From: Planctomycetota bacterium
GTDB taxonomy: Bacteria; Planctomycetota; UBA1135; GCA-002686595
Length of the DNA: 45,275 nt
Direction of reading: 5' to 3'
Assembly: GCA_029259655.1 (NCBI GenBank)
Contig: JAJDET010000367.1
Coordinates: 1 to 45,275 of the forward strand
In this document: one piece after another, positions 33,808 to 43,558 of the stretch
Numbering within the stretch: position 1 is the first letter of the stretch
Layout: the number at the start of each line of letters is the position of its first letter
Notes under the pieces: generated by a model
What the model was told of the DNA's origin: nothing
Database searches by the model: none
The model's input: only the letters and a program-made list of their open reading frames with translations
Translations under genes and position numbers: made by a program

Positions 33808-34832
33808 GCCGACGTACCCGCGTCGAGCTCGTCGAGGAGGCCCCGCACGGTCCGCTCGTAGGTCGCGATCGCTTCCTCGAACGCTGCGGCGGTGAGCTTC
33901 TCGTGGTCGGTGTGCGCATCCAGGATGCTGCCCGGACCGTAGAGCATCTTGCGCCCCCAGTCGGGCAGGAACGGTCCGTCGGTCGCGAAGGCGACGACCG
34001 GTGCGTCCATCTCACCGTCGGGGACCTCGAACGCGAGCGGGCCGTAGGCCTTGTCACACACGAGCTCGACGTGGTCGTTCACGTGCCGCGAGAGCCGCTC
34101 CTCGACCACCGACGGCTCCTCGACGATGCGCAGCATGAGCCGCGCCTCGGCGCGATCGGCCACGACGTTCTCGGCGACGCCGCCACCGACCATCCCGACG
34201 TTGATCGTCCCGGGCCCGAAGAGCTCGTGGTCCCCCCAGCTCTCCCCGAGCACCGAGGAAAGGACCCCCACGAGCTCGTGCACGGCCGACGGGCCGATCG
34301 CCTGCGAGCTGTGGCCGGCCACGCCGTGTGCGACGAGCGAGCACTTGAAGACGCCCTTGTGTCCGGCCACGAAGCGATTGTCGGTCGGCTCGCCGATGAT
34401 CGTGCAGGCGGGGCGCCAGGGTTCCGCCAGGCGCTCGTTCGCCAGGCGCGCCCCCGCACCGTCGACCTCCTCCCCGACCGTGAAGAGCAGGCCGACGTCC
34501 CTCGCTCCTGCCTTCACGAGTCGCTCGAGGGCCAGGATCATCGCCAGGGCGGGGCCCTTGGCGTCGCAGGCCCCGCGGCCGAGGATCCGGTCCCGCTCGA
34601 TCGTCGGCCCGAACCAGGGCGGCACCGTGTCGAGGTGCGTGCAGAGCACGACTCGCGGCACTCCGTCCGCGCGGGCCAGGAGGTTCGTGCGGCCCGGAGC
34701 GAGCTCCTGGCGCTCGACGGACAGCCCCATGCCCTCCAGATGGCACGTGAGCGCGTCGGCGTAGTCGCCCTCGGCCCCCGTCACGGAAGGGATGTCGATC
34801 CAGTCGGCGAGGGTTCGGAAGGGCTCGGGCAC
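33804..34832 (-). CDS. dapE: M20 metallopeptidase, probable succinyl-diaminopimelate desuccinylase
   Basis: 342 residues from a GTG at 34832 ([19 protein letters not shown]). Zinc ligands and catalytic residues follow the M20 pattern: His66 and Asp68 (CTHLDTVPP), Asp90 ([10 protein letters not shown]), Glu121-Glu122 (TVGEEVDG), Glu148 (GEPTDN) and a C-terminal His (DAHTDHE). M20 enzymes include DapE, ArgE and LysK; the overlap with dapD makes DapE the best call. It would remove succinate from N-succinyl-LL-diaminopimelate. Gene order is dapE then dapD on the minus strand. The frame is open further upstream but without family similarity. Confidence 0.82.
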   Translation of the reverse strand: MPEPFRTLADWIDIPSVTGAEGDYADALTCHLEGMGLSVERQELAPGRTNLLARADGVPRVVLCTHLDTVPPWFGPTIERDRILGRGACDAKGPALAMILALERLVKAGARDVGLLFTVGEEVDGAGARLANERLAEPWRPACTIIGEPTDNRFVAGHKGVFKCSLVAHGVAGHSSQAIGPSAVHELVGVLSSVLGESWGDHELFGPGTINVGMVGGGVAENVVADRAEARLMLRIVEEPSVVEERLSRHVNDHVELVCDKAYGPLAFEVPDGEMDAPVVAFATDGPFLPDWGRKMLYGPGSILDAHTDHEKLTAAAFEEAIATYERTVRGLLDELDAGTSA

Positions 34833-35043
34833 GGGGCGGTCTCCGCCACCGAGTGTGGGTTCCCGCGGACCCCCGTCAACGCCTGCGCGCGACTCGCGTA
34901 GGGTGGTAATCGCCGTCCGGGGAACCCGGGGAGCGCCCGCCGCGTCTGCTCCCGATCCCCGCGCGTCCACCCGCGCGCTCCTCTGCCCAACCGGCCACGC
35001 GACGCAAGTACGGCCTTTCGAGCAGGTTGCGGCAGAGCTCCCG

Positions 35044-35073
35044 TTGCGCCCCAGGGCGCCACGAAACTAATAT
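35044..35073 (+). promoter_or_regulatory. Probable promoter giving a leaderless transcript
   Basis: TTGCGC (35044-35049), an 18-base spacer and TAATAT (35068-35073) resemble a sigma-70 promoter. Transcription would start about seven bases after the -10, at or next to the ATG at 35081, leaving no room for a ribosome site. No Shine-Dalgarno is present, which fits. The other 180 bases of the 248-base gap hold no gene I can see. Confidence 0.45.
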
Positions 35074-35080
35074 CTGCGCC

Positions 35081-38000
35081 ATGAACCCGTCCGCTCAAGC
35101 CCCGGCCACTGCCAACGAGCCCCAGGCCTGGCAACGCATCGTCGTCGTCCTCCTGGCCGTCGTTTTCTTTCTGACGCCCTACCTGATCAGCGAGCGCGAG
35201 AGCGAGAAGGACCCGGTCGGTGCCGAGCTCGTGGGCGACGGACTGGCTCTCGTGACGCACCACGAGGCCCTGATCAACGTGCAGAGGAACCCCTCGCTGG
35301 GGACGCTCATCGGCACGCTGAAGACGCCTTGGTGGGGAGAGATCACCGGCGGACAGGCGCTCTACCGTCCGATCCCGTCGCTCCTCTTGGGGCTCGCCGG
35401 CGCGGCCGGCGGGGCGCAGTACTCCGAGGCCGAGCCCGGCGACAAGACGTTCCCCTACCACGTGATCGTGCTGGCGCTGAACGTCCTGTGCTCGCTCCTG
35501 GTGCTGGAGCTCGCCTGGCTCGTGTTCCGGAACGCGAAGGCCGCGCTCGTCTCGGGCGCTCTGTTCGCGACGCTGCCGATCCACGGAGAGGTGATCTACG
35601 ACGTGGCGGGCGTGGCCGAGCTCACGGCGACGGCCTTCTCGCTCGCGGCCTGGGCAGCCTGGATTCGCGCGGGCGACAAGCCCTTCGCCAAGCCGGCCCA
35701 GCTCGGGGTTGCGCTGCTCTGCCTCCTGCTGGCCACGCTCTCGAAGGAGAGCGCGTTCGGTCTGCCGCTCGTGTTCTTCCTCTTCGACATGCGCGGCGCG
35801 AAGGAGGGCGGCATCGGTGCGGGCTTCCGGCATGCCTTCACGAAGATCCCGGCACTCGTCGCCTGCGGCGTCGTGCTGGCCGTCTCACTGGCGATGCGCA
35901 AGGCCGTCCTGGGCCAGTTGTTCCCCCAGTTCATCGGTCAGCACCGGCTCGACAACCCGCTCATCTTCGAGGGATTCATGACACGCGCGATGAACGCCCT
36001 GCGCGTTCTCGCGGGCGGTACGGCCGCCGTGTTCGGGATCAACCCGCTCTCGTCCAACTGGAACTTCAGCCCGGACTACTCCGCGAACCAGATCCAGGTC
36101 CTGGGTGCCTTCTCGTTCTGGAACCTGATCGGTGCCGGGGCCGTTCTCCTCGCGATCGTGCTGGCCGTCGTGCTCTACAGGCGCTGCCGCACGCGCTCGG
36201 CGCTCGTCCTCGCCTTCTTCGGCGCCACGCTCCTGACCTCGAATCTCCTGACACCCGTCGGAACGATCTATGCGGACCGCTTGATGTTCTTCCCGTCCGT
36301 GGCGGCCGTGATGCTGCTCGCCGGGTTCCTCGCCCGGATGAACGCCGTCGGCGTTGCGATCGGGCTCGTGCTGGCGCTCGGCGGCGGGTACTGGAACTGG
36401 TGGAACGGCCAGGACCACTGGCGGAACCAGACCGACCTCTGGGGCTACGCCGCGAAGGAGAGCGCACCGGAGAGCGCGAAGGCCCACTACAACAACGCCA
36501 TCGACGCCTACAAGGATCAGGTCTACCAGCTGGCGCGCAGGGATCTGGACAAGGCCATCTCCATCTTCCCGCTCTACCCCCAGGCGCTGGCGCGGCTCGG
36601 TGACCTGCACACGCTCTCACAGGAGTACGACCTGCACCGGTCGATCGACCTGTTCGAGGCCGCCTGTGAAGTGCAGCTCGGGGATTACGACTACGACTAC
36701 CCGAGCGAGACCATCGTCAGCCTCGACAGCTTCGGGCCGCGCGCGATGCTCTACCGCCTGACGCGATTGCGCGTGTACGAGGAGGAGGTCTACGACCCCC
36801 ACGGTCACCTCGAGTGGCTCGACTCGCTCATCGCGAAGGGATACGACTCGGCCTACGTGCACCACCGGCGCGGCGAGACCCTGCGCGCCCTGGGAGAGCT
36901 GGAACAGGCCGAGCTGGCCTTCGCTCGGAGCCTCGACATCGAGCCGACCAAGGACGGCATCCAGGCCTACGGCCAGCTCCTCCTCGATTCCGGGAGACCG
37001 AAGGACGCGCTCGACCGCTACAACAGCCTCACGCAGTTCAACTCGCCCGCCGAGGAGGTCGCGATCCTCCTCGACCGCGCCGAGGCCGAGTTCTCGGTCG
37101 GACCCGAAGCGGTCCTCGCGACCGCCGACAAGCTGTGGAAGATGCGCGCGGACCTGGCGAAGTCGGGCGAGTACGCGTTCTCCGGGACGGAGGAGTTCCG
37201 CACGCTCTACCTCCGGGCGCAGGCGAAGTTCCAGATGTGGAGCCCAGTCCCGACGTTCGAGCAGTACGCGGAGCTCACGAAGATCCTCCAGAACGCTCTC
37301 GGGGCGATCCGCGTTCGTTCGCCCGAGACGATCGAGGCGAGCGCGCTCCTGCAACACTGCCTGACCTCGCAGGGCCGCTACGAGGAGGCGAGGCCCGTGC
37401 TCGAGGCTCTGCTCGTCACGCGCGAGGCTCCCAGCATGCGTTTCGAGCTGGGCAAGGTGTACTACGGCCTGGGCCGACTCCAGGACGCCCTCGACCAGTT
37501 CACGCAGATCGATGCGAACCTGGTCCTGGCGGCGGAGATGTTCGAGGACGAAGAGGAGTTCACGAACATCCTCATGGGAACCCGATCACTGGTTCTCCAG
37601 ATCTACTCGCGACTGGATCGCCTGGACGAGGCGTTCGCGGCCATCGACGAGTGGCACGCCGCGGCCCCCGGGCCGTACGACCTCACTGCACTGCTGGTAC
37701 AAGGAGCCTGGGAAGCCTCCCGTGGCGATCTCGGCGCGGCCTTCGAGGTGGCCCAGGCACTGCGCGAGCACTTCCCGGGCAACCTGCGCAGCTCCCAGCT
37801 CGAGGAGAGCCTGCTCATGCTGCGCTCTCTCGAGCAGAGGACCGCGAACTCGACCGACCCCGCTCCCTACGAGGAGCTCGCCGCCCGGCGGCGCAACATC
37901 GGCGACCTGGAGGGTGCTCTCGAGATGGCGGAACGCGCCGTCGCGCTGTCCGGGGGAGGCCCGGCCCGCGAGCATGCCCGTCGCCTCTCGCTCCTCGCTG

Positions 38001-38137
38001 CCTGCCACGAGGCCCTCGGGGACCTGCCCGCTGCGATCGATGCGATCCAGAGCGCGCTCGAGCTCGAGCTCGAGAGCGAAGACGAGAAGGCCATGAACGG
38101 CGAGATCGACCGGCTCCAGAAGCGACTGGCCGGCTAG
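35081..38137 (+). CDS. Large membrane protein with TMTC-like glycosyltransferase region and TPR repeats
   Basis: 1018 residues. After a short polar start, roughly residues 20-450 contain about ten hydrophobic segments (IVVVLLAVVFFLTPYLI, VIVLALNVLCSLLVLELAWL, VALLCLLLATLSK, AVMLLAGFLA and others). Early acidic loop residues and HGEVIYDVAGVAELTATAFS are typical of the TMTC/GT-C group of O-mannosyltransferase-like proteins. From about 460 to the end come TPR-like helical repeats (AHYNNAIDAYKDQVYQLARR, DLDKAISIFPLYPQALARLG, QAELAFARSLDIEP, DLPAAIDAIQSAL). In eukaryotes TMTC proteins use dolichyl-phosphate mannose. Here polyprenol-phosphate mannose from 20885-21619 is a candidate donor. Catalysis is not proven; a scaffold role is possible. 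Convergent with the biotin-carrier gene, eight bases apart. Confidence 0.8.
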   Translation: MNPSAQAPATANEPQAWQRIVVVLLAVVFFLTPYLISERESEKDPVGAELVGDGLALVTHHEALINVQRNPSLGTLIGTLKTPWWGEITGGQALYRPIPSLLLGLAGAAGGAQYSEAEPGDKTFPYHVIVLALNVLCSLLVLELAWLVFRNAKAALVSGALFATLPIHGEVIYDVAGVAELTATAFSLAAWAAWIRAGDKPFAKPAQLGVALLCLLLATLSKESAFGLPLVFFLFDMRGAKEGGIGAGFRHAFTKIPALVACGVVLAVSLAMRKAVLGQLFPQFIGQHRLDNPLIFEGFMTRAMNALRVLAGGTAAVFGINPLSSNWNFSPDYSANQIQVLGAFSFWNLIGAGAVLLAIVLAVVLYRRCRTRSALVLAFFGATLLTSNLLTPVGTIYADRLMFFPSVAAVMLLAGFLARMNAVGVAIGLVLALGGGYWNWWNGQDHWRNQTDLWGYAAKESAPESAKAHYNNAIDAYKDQVYQLARRDLDKAISIFPLYPQALARLGDLHTLSQEYDLHRSIDLFEAACEVQLGDYDYDYPSETIVSLDSFGPRAMLYRLTRLRVYEEEVYDPHGHLEWLDSLIAKGYDSAYVHHRRGETLRALGELEQAELAFARSLDIEPTKDGIQAYGQLLLDSGRPKDALDRYNSLTQFNSPAEEVAILLDRAEAEFSVGPEAVLATADKLWKMRADLAKSGEYAFSGTEEFRTLYLRAQAKFQMWSPVPTFEQYAELTKILQNALGAIRVRSPETIEASALLQHCLTSQGRYEEARPVLEALLVTREAPSMRFELGKVYYGLGRLQDALDQFTQIDANLVLAAEMFEDEEEFTNILMGTRSLVLQIYSRLDRLDEAFAAIDEWHAAAPGPYDLTALLVQGAWEASRGDLGAAFEVAQALREHFPGNLRSSQLEESLLMLRSLEQRTANSTDPAPYEELAARRRNIGDLEGALEMAERAVALSGGGPAREHARRLSLLAACHEALGDLPAAIDAIQSALELELESEDEKAMNGEIDRLQKRLAG

Positions 38138-38145
38138 GCAGGCCG

Positions 38146-38646
38146 CTACTCGAGCGTCACGAGCTTCTCACCGCCGCTCACGGCCGAGTTCTCGGTGACG
38201 TGGATCGAACGGACCGTCGCGTTCGCGGGCGCGGCGATCTCATTCTGCATCTTCATCGCCTCGAGGATCAGGAGCGGCTGCCCCTCCTCGACCGTGTCGC
38301 CTTCCGCGACGAGGATGCGAACGACGATCCCCGGCATGACGCTCTTCACGACGCCGGTCTTGGCTCCCCCCGCCCGTTCGGCCGCATGCGCGGCGCGCTC
38401 GCGGTCGTCTTCGAGCTCCACGTGGTACGAGCGGCCGGCGACGCTGACGTCGACGGCGTCCGCGCCGCCCTCTATCGACACGGCGAACGTCTTGCCATCC
38501 ACGACCATGGCGACCTGTCCGAGGCGATCGACCTCGTGGTAGGAAACCTCGGCACGCTCTCCGTCGAGCTCGACCACGGGCACCCCCGCGACCTCGGTGA
38601 TGTCGACCGTGTGCTCGCGGCCGTTCACGCTGACGTAGTACTTCAA
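38146..38646 (-). CDS. Biotin carboxyl carrier protein of an acyl-CoA carboxylase
   Basis: 166 residues from a TTG at 38646 that overlaps the carboxylase stop by four bases (TTGA). The first 90 residues are beta-rich with repeated Val-rich strands (YYVSVNGREHTVDI). The last 75 are a biotinyl domain with VMPGIVVRILVAEGDTVEEG and EAMKM, where Lys132 is the biotin attachment site. As a separate subunit it carries CO2 between the adjacent biotin carboxylase and carboxyltransferase. It is the last gene of the four-gene operon. Confidence 0.92.
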   Translation of the reverse strand: MKYYVSVNGREHTVDITEVAGVPVVELDGERAEVSYHEVDRLGQVAMVVDGKTFAVSIEGGADAVDVSVAGRSYHVELEDDRERAAHAAERAGGAKTGVVKSVMPGIVVRILVAEGDTVEEGQPLLILEAMKMQNEIAAPANATVRSIHVTENSAVSGGEKLVTLE

Positions 38647-40163
38647 GCCCCGCCCTCGCGCTGCCCACGGTCCGGCGTCGGATAGGCAGTGAGTGAGCGA
38701 CGAGCTCGGTCGAGCCAGGGGCGGCGGTCGCCGTGCGATCCCGCGAGAGCCCTCCGGCGCGCGAGGTGCTGGCGGTGGAAGGCGGCCGCGATCGCCGCAA
38801 CGGCTTCGTCGTCGGGTCGGGGCGCCGTGAGGTCCATGCTCTCGAGCAGTTGGGTGTCGAAGTCTCCCTCGCGGAATCGGGTGTCTTCGAGGACGGCCAG
38901 CGCCGCGGGAGCCCCCGTGCGGACGCCGCCCACGTGGAGCTCCTCGAGCGCGCGCACCATGCGCGCGATGGCCGTGGCGCGGTCCACGCCCCAGACGATC
39001 ACCTTCGCGAGCATCGGGTCGTAGGCGAGCCCGACCACGAGCCCGCGGAAGAGCCCGGAGTCGATCCTGACCCACGGGCCGCCGGGCCAGCGCAGGTTCT
39101 TGATCGTGCCGGTCGACGGCAGGAACCCGAGAGCGGGATCCTCGGCGTTGATCCGGACCTCGATCGCCGAGCCCGACATGGTGACGTCTTCCTGTGCGTA
39201 GCCGAGTGGCTCCCCGGCCGCGACGCGGAGTTGATCGCGCACGAGATCCCGGCCGGTGACCATCTCGGTCACGGGATGCTCGACCTGCAGCCGCGTGTTC
39301 ATCTCGAGGAAGAAGAACTCGCCCTTCGACCACAGGAACTCGACGGTCCCTGCGCCGCGATAGTCGACGGCGCGACCGGCGCGCAGCGCGACCTCTCCCA
39401 TCCGCTCGCGCAACTCGTCGTCGACTATGGGCGAAGGACACTCCTCGATGAGCTTCTGGTGCCGCCTCTGGATGGAGCACTCGCGCTCGAAGAGGTGCAC
39501 CGAGTTCCCGTGGTTGTCGAACATCACCTGCACCTCGATGTGGCGCGGGCGCTCGAGGTAGCGTTCGACGTAGAGTCTCCCGTCTCCGAACGCCGACTGT
39601 GCTTCGCCGGCTGCGGTCCGGAAGGCACTCTCCATGGCGTCGGGCTCGGGCACGATGCGGATGCCCTTGCCCCCGCCGCCGGCCGCGGCCTTGAGCGCGA
39701 TCGGGTAGCCGATCTCCTCGGACGCGGCGAGCGCTGCGGGCACGTCGAGGACGGGGTCGGTGAGACCCGGCACGACGGGGACTCCGGCCTCCTTCATGAT
39801 CCTGCGACTCGTGATCTTGTCCCCCATCGCCTCGATCGCGGCGGGCGGGGGACCGATCCACGCGATCTCGGCAGCCTCGACGCGCCGCGCGAACTCCGCG
39901 TTCTCCGCGAGGAACCCATAGCCCGGGTGGATGGCCTCCGCACGCGTGGCTCGGGCGGCGTCGAGGATGGCGTCGATGTCCAGGTAGGTCTCCGACGGCA
40001 GCGTCCCGTGCAGCGGGACGGCGACGTCCGCCATGCGCGTGTGCAGGGCGGAACGGTCGACGTCCGAGTACACGGCGACGCACTCGATGCCCATCTCGCG
40101 TGCAGTGCGGATGACGCGCAGGGCGATCTCCCCGCGGTTGGCGATGAGGATGCGCTCGAACAT
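38643..40163 (-). CDS. Biotin carboxylase subunit of propionyl-CoA/acyl-CoA carboxylase
   Basis: 506 residues from an ATG at 40163, one base after the carboxyltransferase stop. FERILIANRGEIALRVIRTA, HPGYGFLAEN, the glycine-rich ATP loop KAAAGGGGKGIRIV, FERECSIQRRHQKLIEE and FFLEMNTRLQVEHPVTE are the biotin carboxylase signatures in order. It uses ATP and bicarbonate to carboxylate biotin on the carrier encoded next. It is about 55 residues longer than AccC, as in propionyl- and methylcrotonyl-CoA carboxylases. The C-terminal 60 residues are Arg/Ala-rich and divergent. Context with methylmalonyl-CoA mutase supports propionyl-CoA as substrate. Confidence 0.93.
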   Translation of the reverse strand: MFERILIANRGEIALRVIRTAREMGIECVAVYSDVDRSALHTRMADVAVPLHGTLPSETYLDIDAILDAARATRAEAIHPGYGFLAENAEFARRVEAAEIAWIGPPPAAIEAMGDKITSRRIMKEAGVPVVPGLTDPVLDVPAALAASEEIGYPIALKAAAGGGGKGIRIVPEPDAMESAFRTAAGEAQSAFGDGRLYVERYLERPRHIEVQVMFDNHGNSVHLFERECSIQRRHQKLIEECPSPIVDDELRERMGEVALRAGRAVDYRGAGTVEFLWSKGEFFFLEMNTRLQVEHPVTEMVTGRDLVRDQLRVAAGEPLGYAQEDVTMSGSAIEVRINAEDPALGFLPSTGTIKNLRWPGGPWVRIDSGLFRGLVVGLAYDPMLAKVIVWGVDRATAIARMVRALEELHVGGVRTGAPAALAVLEDTRFREGDFDTQLLESMDLTAPRPDDEAVAAIAAAFHRQHLARRRALAGSHGDRRPWLDRARRSLTAYPTPDRGQREGGA

Positions 40164-40164
40164 C

Positions 40165-41745
40165 TCAGAGGGGGATGTTCCCGTGCTTCCGCAAGGGTCG
40201 GGTCTCGTGCTTGGTCGCCAGGAGGTCCAGCGCGCGAATGAGCGTCGGCCTCGTCTGCGACGCCTCGATCACGTCGTCGACGAACCCGCGTGCCGCAGCC
40301 TTGTAGGGGTTGTTGAAGGTCGTCTCGTACTCCGCGGTCTTCGCGGCCTCGACGGCCGCCGGGTCGCCCGCCTCGCTGATCTCACGGCGGTGAATGATCT
40401 TCGCCGCGCCGGCGGCCCCCATGACGGCGATCATCGATCCCGGCCAGGCGACGTTGAGGTCGGCACGGATGTGCTTGCTGCCCATCACGTCGTACGCCCC
40501 TCCGTAGGCCTTGCGCGTGATGACGGTGAGCTTGGGAACGGTTGCCTCGCAGTAGGCGTAGAGCAGCTTCGCACCGTGCAGGATGATGCCGCCGTACTCC
40601 TGCTCGGTCCCCGGCAGGAACCCGGGGACGTCCTCGAACGTGACGATCGGGACGTTGAACGCGTCGCAGAACCGGATGAATCGCGCGCCCTTGATGGAGG
40701 CGTCGATGTCGAGACACCCGGCGAGAACGGCGGGCTGGTTGGCGACCATGCCCACGACGCGCCCGTCGAGCCGCGCGAACCCGACGATGAGGTTCATCGC
40801 GTAGCGCGAGTGGACCTCGAGGAAGCTCTCGCGATCGACGACGAGGTCGATGACCCGGTGCATGTCGTAGGGCTTGCTCGCATCCGCCGGAACGATCGTG
40901 TCGAGCTCCGCTTCGCACCTGTCTGCGTCGTCGTCGCAGTCGAGCCGGGGAGGGTCCTCCGCGTTGTTGAGGGGCAGATAGCCGATCAGCCTGCGCAGGA
41001 GCATGAGGCAGCTCCGGTCGTCGGGACTCGAGAAGTGCGCCACTCCGGACTTCACTGCGTGGACGTCGGCGCCGCCGAGGTCCTCCGACGTCACCTCCTC
41101 GTGCGTCACCGACTTGACCACGTCGGGGCCGGTGATGTGCATGTAGGAGGAACCCTCGACCATCATCACGAAGTCCGTGATCGCGGGGCTGTAGACGGCT
41201 CCTCCCGCACAGGGCCCGAGGATCGCGGAGATCTGGGGCACGACTCCCGAGTCTCGAGTGTTGCGCCAGAAGATCTCGGCGTAGCCGCCGAGGCTCTCGA
41301 CCCCCTCCTGGATCCGGGCGCCCCCCGAATCGCACAGGCCGACGACGGGAACGCCGACCTTCGCGGCCATGTCCATGACCTTGCAGATCTTCCCTGCGTG
41401 GGCCTCGGAGAGGGAGCCGCCGAAGACCGTGAAGTCCTGGCTGAAGACGTAGATCGGGCGCCCGTCGACGCGTCCGTGGCCCGTGATCACGCCGTCCCCG
41501 AGGATGCGCTGATCCTGCATGCCGAAGTCGGTGCAGCGGTGGGTCACGAACCGGTCGACCTCGACGAAGGATCCTTCGTCGAGGAGCAGGTCGACGCGCT
41601 CGCGCGCCGTCAGCTTGCCCTTGGCGTGCTGCGCCGCGATGCGCTTCTCGCCTCCACCCAGGAGTGAGGCCTCGCGCATGTCGCGCAGAGTCGTGATGGG
41701 AGTGTTCTCGGTCATGGTTCGTCGTTCGGCCGGGGCCTCGGTCAC
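40165..41745 (-). CDS. Propionyl-CoA carboxylase-type carboxyltransferase (beta) subunit
   Basis: 526 residues from a GTG at 41745 that overlaps the mutase stop by four bases; an ATG ten codons later (41715) is also possible. It has both crotonase-like halves of a PccB-type subunit. N-half: [59 protein letters not shown]-half: FVRFCDAFN-like [52 protein letters not shown]. It moves the carboxyl group from biotin to propionyl-CoA to give methylmalonyl-CoA. Neighbour genes supply the other subunits and the mutase that consumes the product. Acetyl-CoA or other acyl-CoA specificity cannot be excluded from sequence. Confidence 0.92.
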   Translation of the reverse strand: MTEAPAERRTMTENTPITTLRDMREASLLGGGEKRIAAQHAKGKLTARERVDLLLDEGSFVEVDRFVTHRCTDFGMQDQRILGDGVITGHGRVDGRPIYVFSQDFTVFGGSLSEAHAGKICKVMDMAAKVGVPVVGLCDSGGARIQEGVESLGGYAEIFWRNTRDSGVVPQISAILGPCAGGAVYSPAITDFVMMVEGSSYMHITGPDVVKSVTHEEVTSEDLGGADVHAVKSGVAHFSSPDDRSCLMLLRRLIGYLPLNNAEDPPRLDCDDDADRCEAELDTIVPADASKPYDMHRVIDLVVDRESFLEVHSRYAMNLIVGFARLDGRVVGMVANQPAVLAGCLDIDASIKGARFIRFCDAFNVPIVTFEDVPGFLPGTEQEYGGIILHGAKLLYAYCEATVPKLTVITRKAYGGAYDVMGSKHIRADLNVAWPGSMIAVMGAAGAAKIIHRREISEAGDPAAVEAAKTAEYETTFNNPYKAAARGFVDDVIEASQTRPTLIRALDLLATKHETRPLRKHGNIPL

Positions 41746-43397
41746 AGGACCTCCGGAGGACGGTACTTTCCGAACTCCTCCTCGAGCGTGCTGCAGATCT
41801 CGCCCACGGTCGCGTAGCTCTCGACCGCCTCGAGGATCGGCTCCATCAGGTTGCCGTCGCCGCGGGCCGTCTCGCGCACTGCGGAGAGCGCTCGGTCGAC
41901 ACGGTCGCCGTCGCGCTCCGCGCGGGCGGCCGCGAGCGAAGCGAGCACGGCATCCCGGGCGCCCGCCTCGGGCTTGAAGATCTCCGCCGGCTCCTCCTCG
42001 ACGGTGAAGTCGTTCACGCCGACGATGGTTCGCTCACCGCTCTCGACCTCGCGCTGCCAGCGCATGGCGCTCTGGTGGATCTCGCGCTGCACGAAGCCGG
42101 ACTCGATCGCCTGGATCGAGCCGCCCAGCGACTCGACCCGGTCCATGAGCTCCTGCGCCCGATGCTCGAGCTCGTCGGTCAGCGCCTCGACGTAGGGGCT
42201 GCCGCCGAGCGGGTCGATGGCGGCGGTGACGCCGCTCTCGTGCGCGAGGACCTGCTGGGTCCGCAGGGCCAAACGGGCCGAGCTCTCGGAGGGCAAGGAG
42301 AGCGCCTCGTCGCGGCTGTTCGTGTGCAGGGACTGGGTCCCTCCCAGGACCGCTGCGAGCGCCTGCACCGTCACGCGCACGGCATTGTTCTCGGGCTGCT
42401 GGGAGGTGAGCATCGAGCCGGCCGTCTGGGTGTGGAACCTGAGGGCCCAGCTCCTCGGATCGGACGCTCCGAAACGCTCGCGCATGAGGCGCGCCCACAT
42501 GCGCCGGGCGGCGCGGAACTTCGCCACCTCCTCGAACAGGTCGTTGTGGGCGTTGAAGAAGAACGAGAGCCGCGGCGCGAACCGATCGACCTCGAGTCCG
42601 GCATCCATGGCCGCACGCACGTAGGTGCACCCGTTGGAGAGCGTGAACGCGAGCTCTTGCACCGCGGTCGAGCCGGCTTCGCGGATGTGATAGCCCGAGA
42701 TGGAGATCGTGTTCCAGCGCGGCACCCGCTCGGCGCAGAAGGCCATGAGGTCGGTGGTGAGCCGGAGCGACGGCCGCACCGGGAAGCGGTAGTTCCCGCG
42801 CGCCGCGTACTCCTTGAGGATGTCGTTCTGGACGGTGCCTCGGAGCGACTCGAGCGGGACGTTTTTCCGCCGCGCAAGCGCCACCACCATCGCCAGCAGG
42901 ATCGGGGCGGTGGCGTTGATCGTCATCGACGTGGAGACCTCGCCGAGCGGGATGCCCTCGAAGAGAGTCTCCATGTCGCGCAAGCTGTTGATCGGGACGC
43001 CGACCTTCCCGACCTCGAATTCCGCCAGCGGATGGTCCGACTCGTAGCCGATCTGCGTGGGCAGGTCGAAGGCCACCGACAGCCCCGTCTGTCCGCTGTC
43101 GAGCAACATGCGGAAGCGCCGGTTCGTCTCGGTCGCGCTCGCGAAGCCGGCGTACTGCCGCATAGTCCACAGGCGCCCCCGGTACATCGTGGGCTGGATG
43201 CCGCGCGTGAAGGGGTACTCCCCGGGGAAGCCGCCGTCCGGGGCGCCTCCGTAGAGGGGCTCGACGGGCAGCCCGGAGGGCGTCTCGAATGCCTCGCGCC
43301 GCTCCGGGTGGCGCTCCACGGCGCGCATCCAGGTGGACTCGCGCCAGCGACCGTGATCGGCGGCCGCGGCGCCCGGGGAATCGCTGTCGTCTCGCAC
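41742..43397 (-). CDS. Methylmalonyl-CoA mutase, large catalytic subunit without the B12 domain
   Basis: 551 residues from a GTG at 43397. [66 protein letters not shown] and the [20 protein letters not shown] segment belong to the (beta/alpha)8 domain of acyl-CoA mutases. TYVRA and the [13 protein letters not shown] block also fit methylmalonyl-CoA mutase. The protein stops where single-chain mutases continue into the cobalamin-binding domain (DxHxxG), which is absent, so a separate small subunit must come from elsewhere. It heads the operon with three carboxylase subunit genes. It would convert (R)-methylmalonyl-CoA to succinyl-CoA. An isobutyryl-CoA or ethylmalonyl-CoA mutase is a less likely alternative. 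Confidence 0.9.
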   Translation of the reverse strand: MRDDSDSPGAAAADHGRWRESTWMRAVERHPERREAFETPSGLPVEPLYGGAPDGGFPGEYPFTRGIQPTMYRGRLWTMRQYAGFASATETNRRFRMLLDSGQTGLSVAFDLPTQIGYESDHPLAEFEVGKVGVPINSLRDMETLFEGIPLGEVSTSMTINATAPILLAMVVALARRKNVPLESLRGTVQNDILKEYAARGNYRFPVRPSLRLTTDLMAFCAERVPRWNTISISGYHIREAGSTAVQELAFTLSNGCTYVRAAMDAGLEVDRFAPRLSFFFNAHNDLFEEVAKFRAARRMWARLMRERFGASDPRSWALRFHTQTAGSMLTSQQPENNAVRVTVQALAAVLGGTQSLHTNSRDEALSLPSESSARLALRTQQVLAHESGVTAAIDPLGGSPYVEALTDELEHRAQELMDRVESLGGSIQAIESGFVQREIHQSAMRWQREVESGERTIVGVNDFTVEEEPAEIFKPEAGARDAVLASLAAARAERDGDRVDRALSAVRETARGDGNLMEPILEAVESYATVGEICSTLEEEFGKYRPPEVL

Positions 43398-43448
43398 GGC
43401 GGGGCCCCGGATGGTGCCAAAAAGCTCCTCTCGAGGCGCGGGCGCGGG

Positions 43449-43531
43449 ATTCTAGCCGTTGTAAGCGGTAGGTAGGCGGCCAGAATGGGGGAAACGAGCC
43501 GGCGTAGCGCTGACACTTTCGTTACCGGCTC
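43449..43531. promoter_or_regulatory. Divergent control region: -10 for the mutase operon and an inverted repeat
   Basis: On the minus strand TAGAAT (43454-43449) is a good -10 about 50 bases before the mutase GTG; no -35 match stands 17 bases further. GAGCCGG at 43496-43502 and CCGGCTC at 43525-43531 form 7-bp arms 22 bases apart, placed between the two divergent genes. They may be an operator or the hairpin of a leader. Nothing else is seen in this 161-base gap. Confidence 0.4.
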
Positions 43532-43558
43532 CCCTCTCCCCCCATCCCCGAGTTAGCG

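Noticed and set aside
43456..43468. A shared 11-base block, CGTTGTAAGCG, at about 32048-32058 (loop of the RAYT palindrome) and 43458-43468
   Set aside because: The flanking bases do not align into a longer repeat; it may be chance. It would need a genome-wide count.
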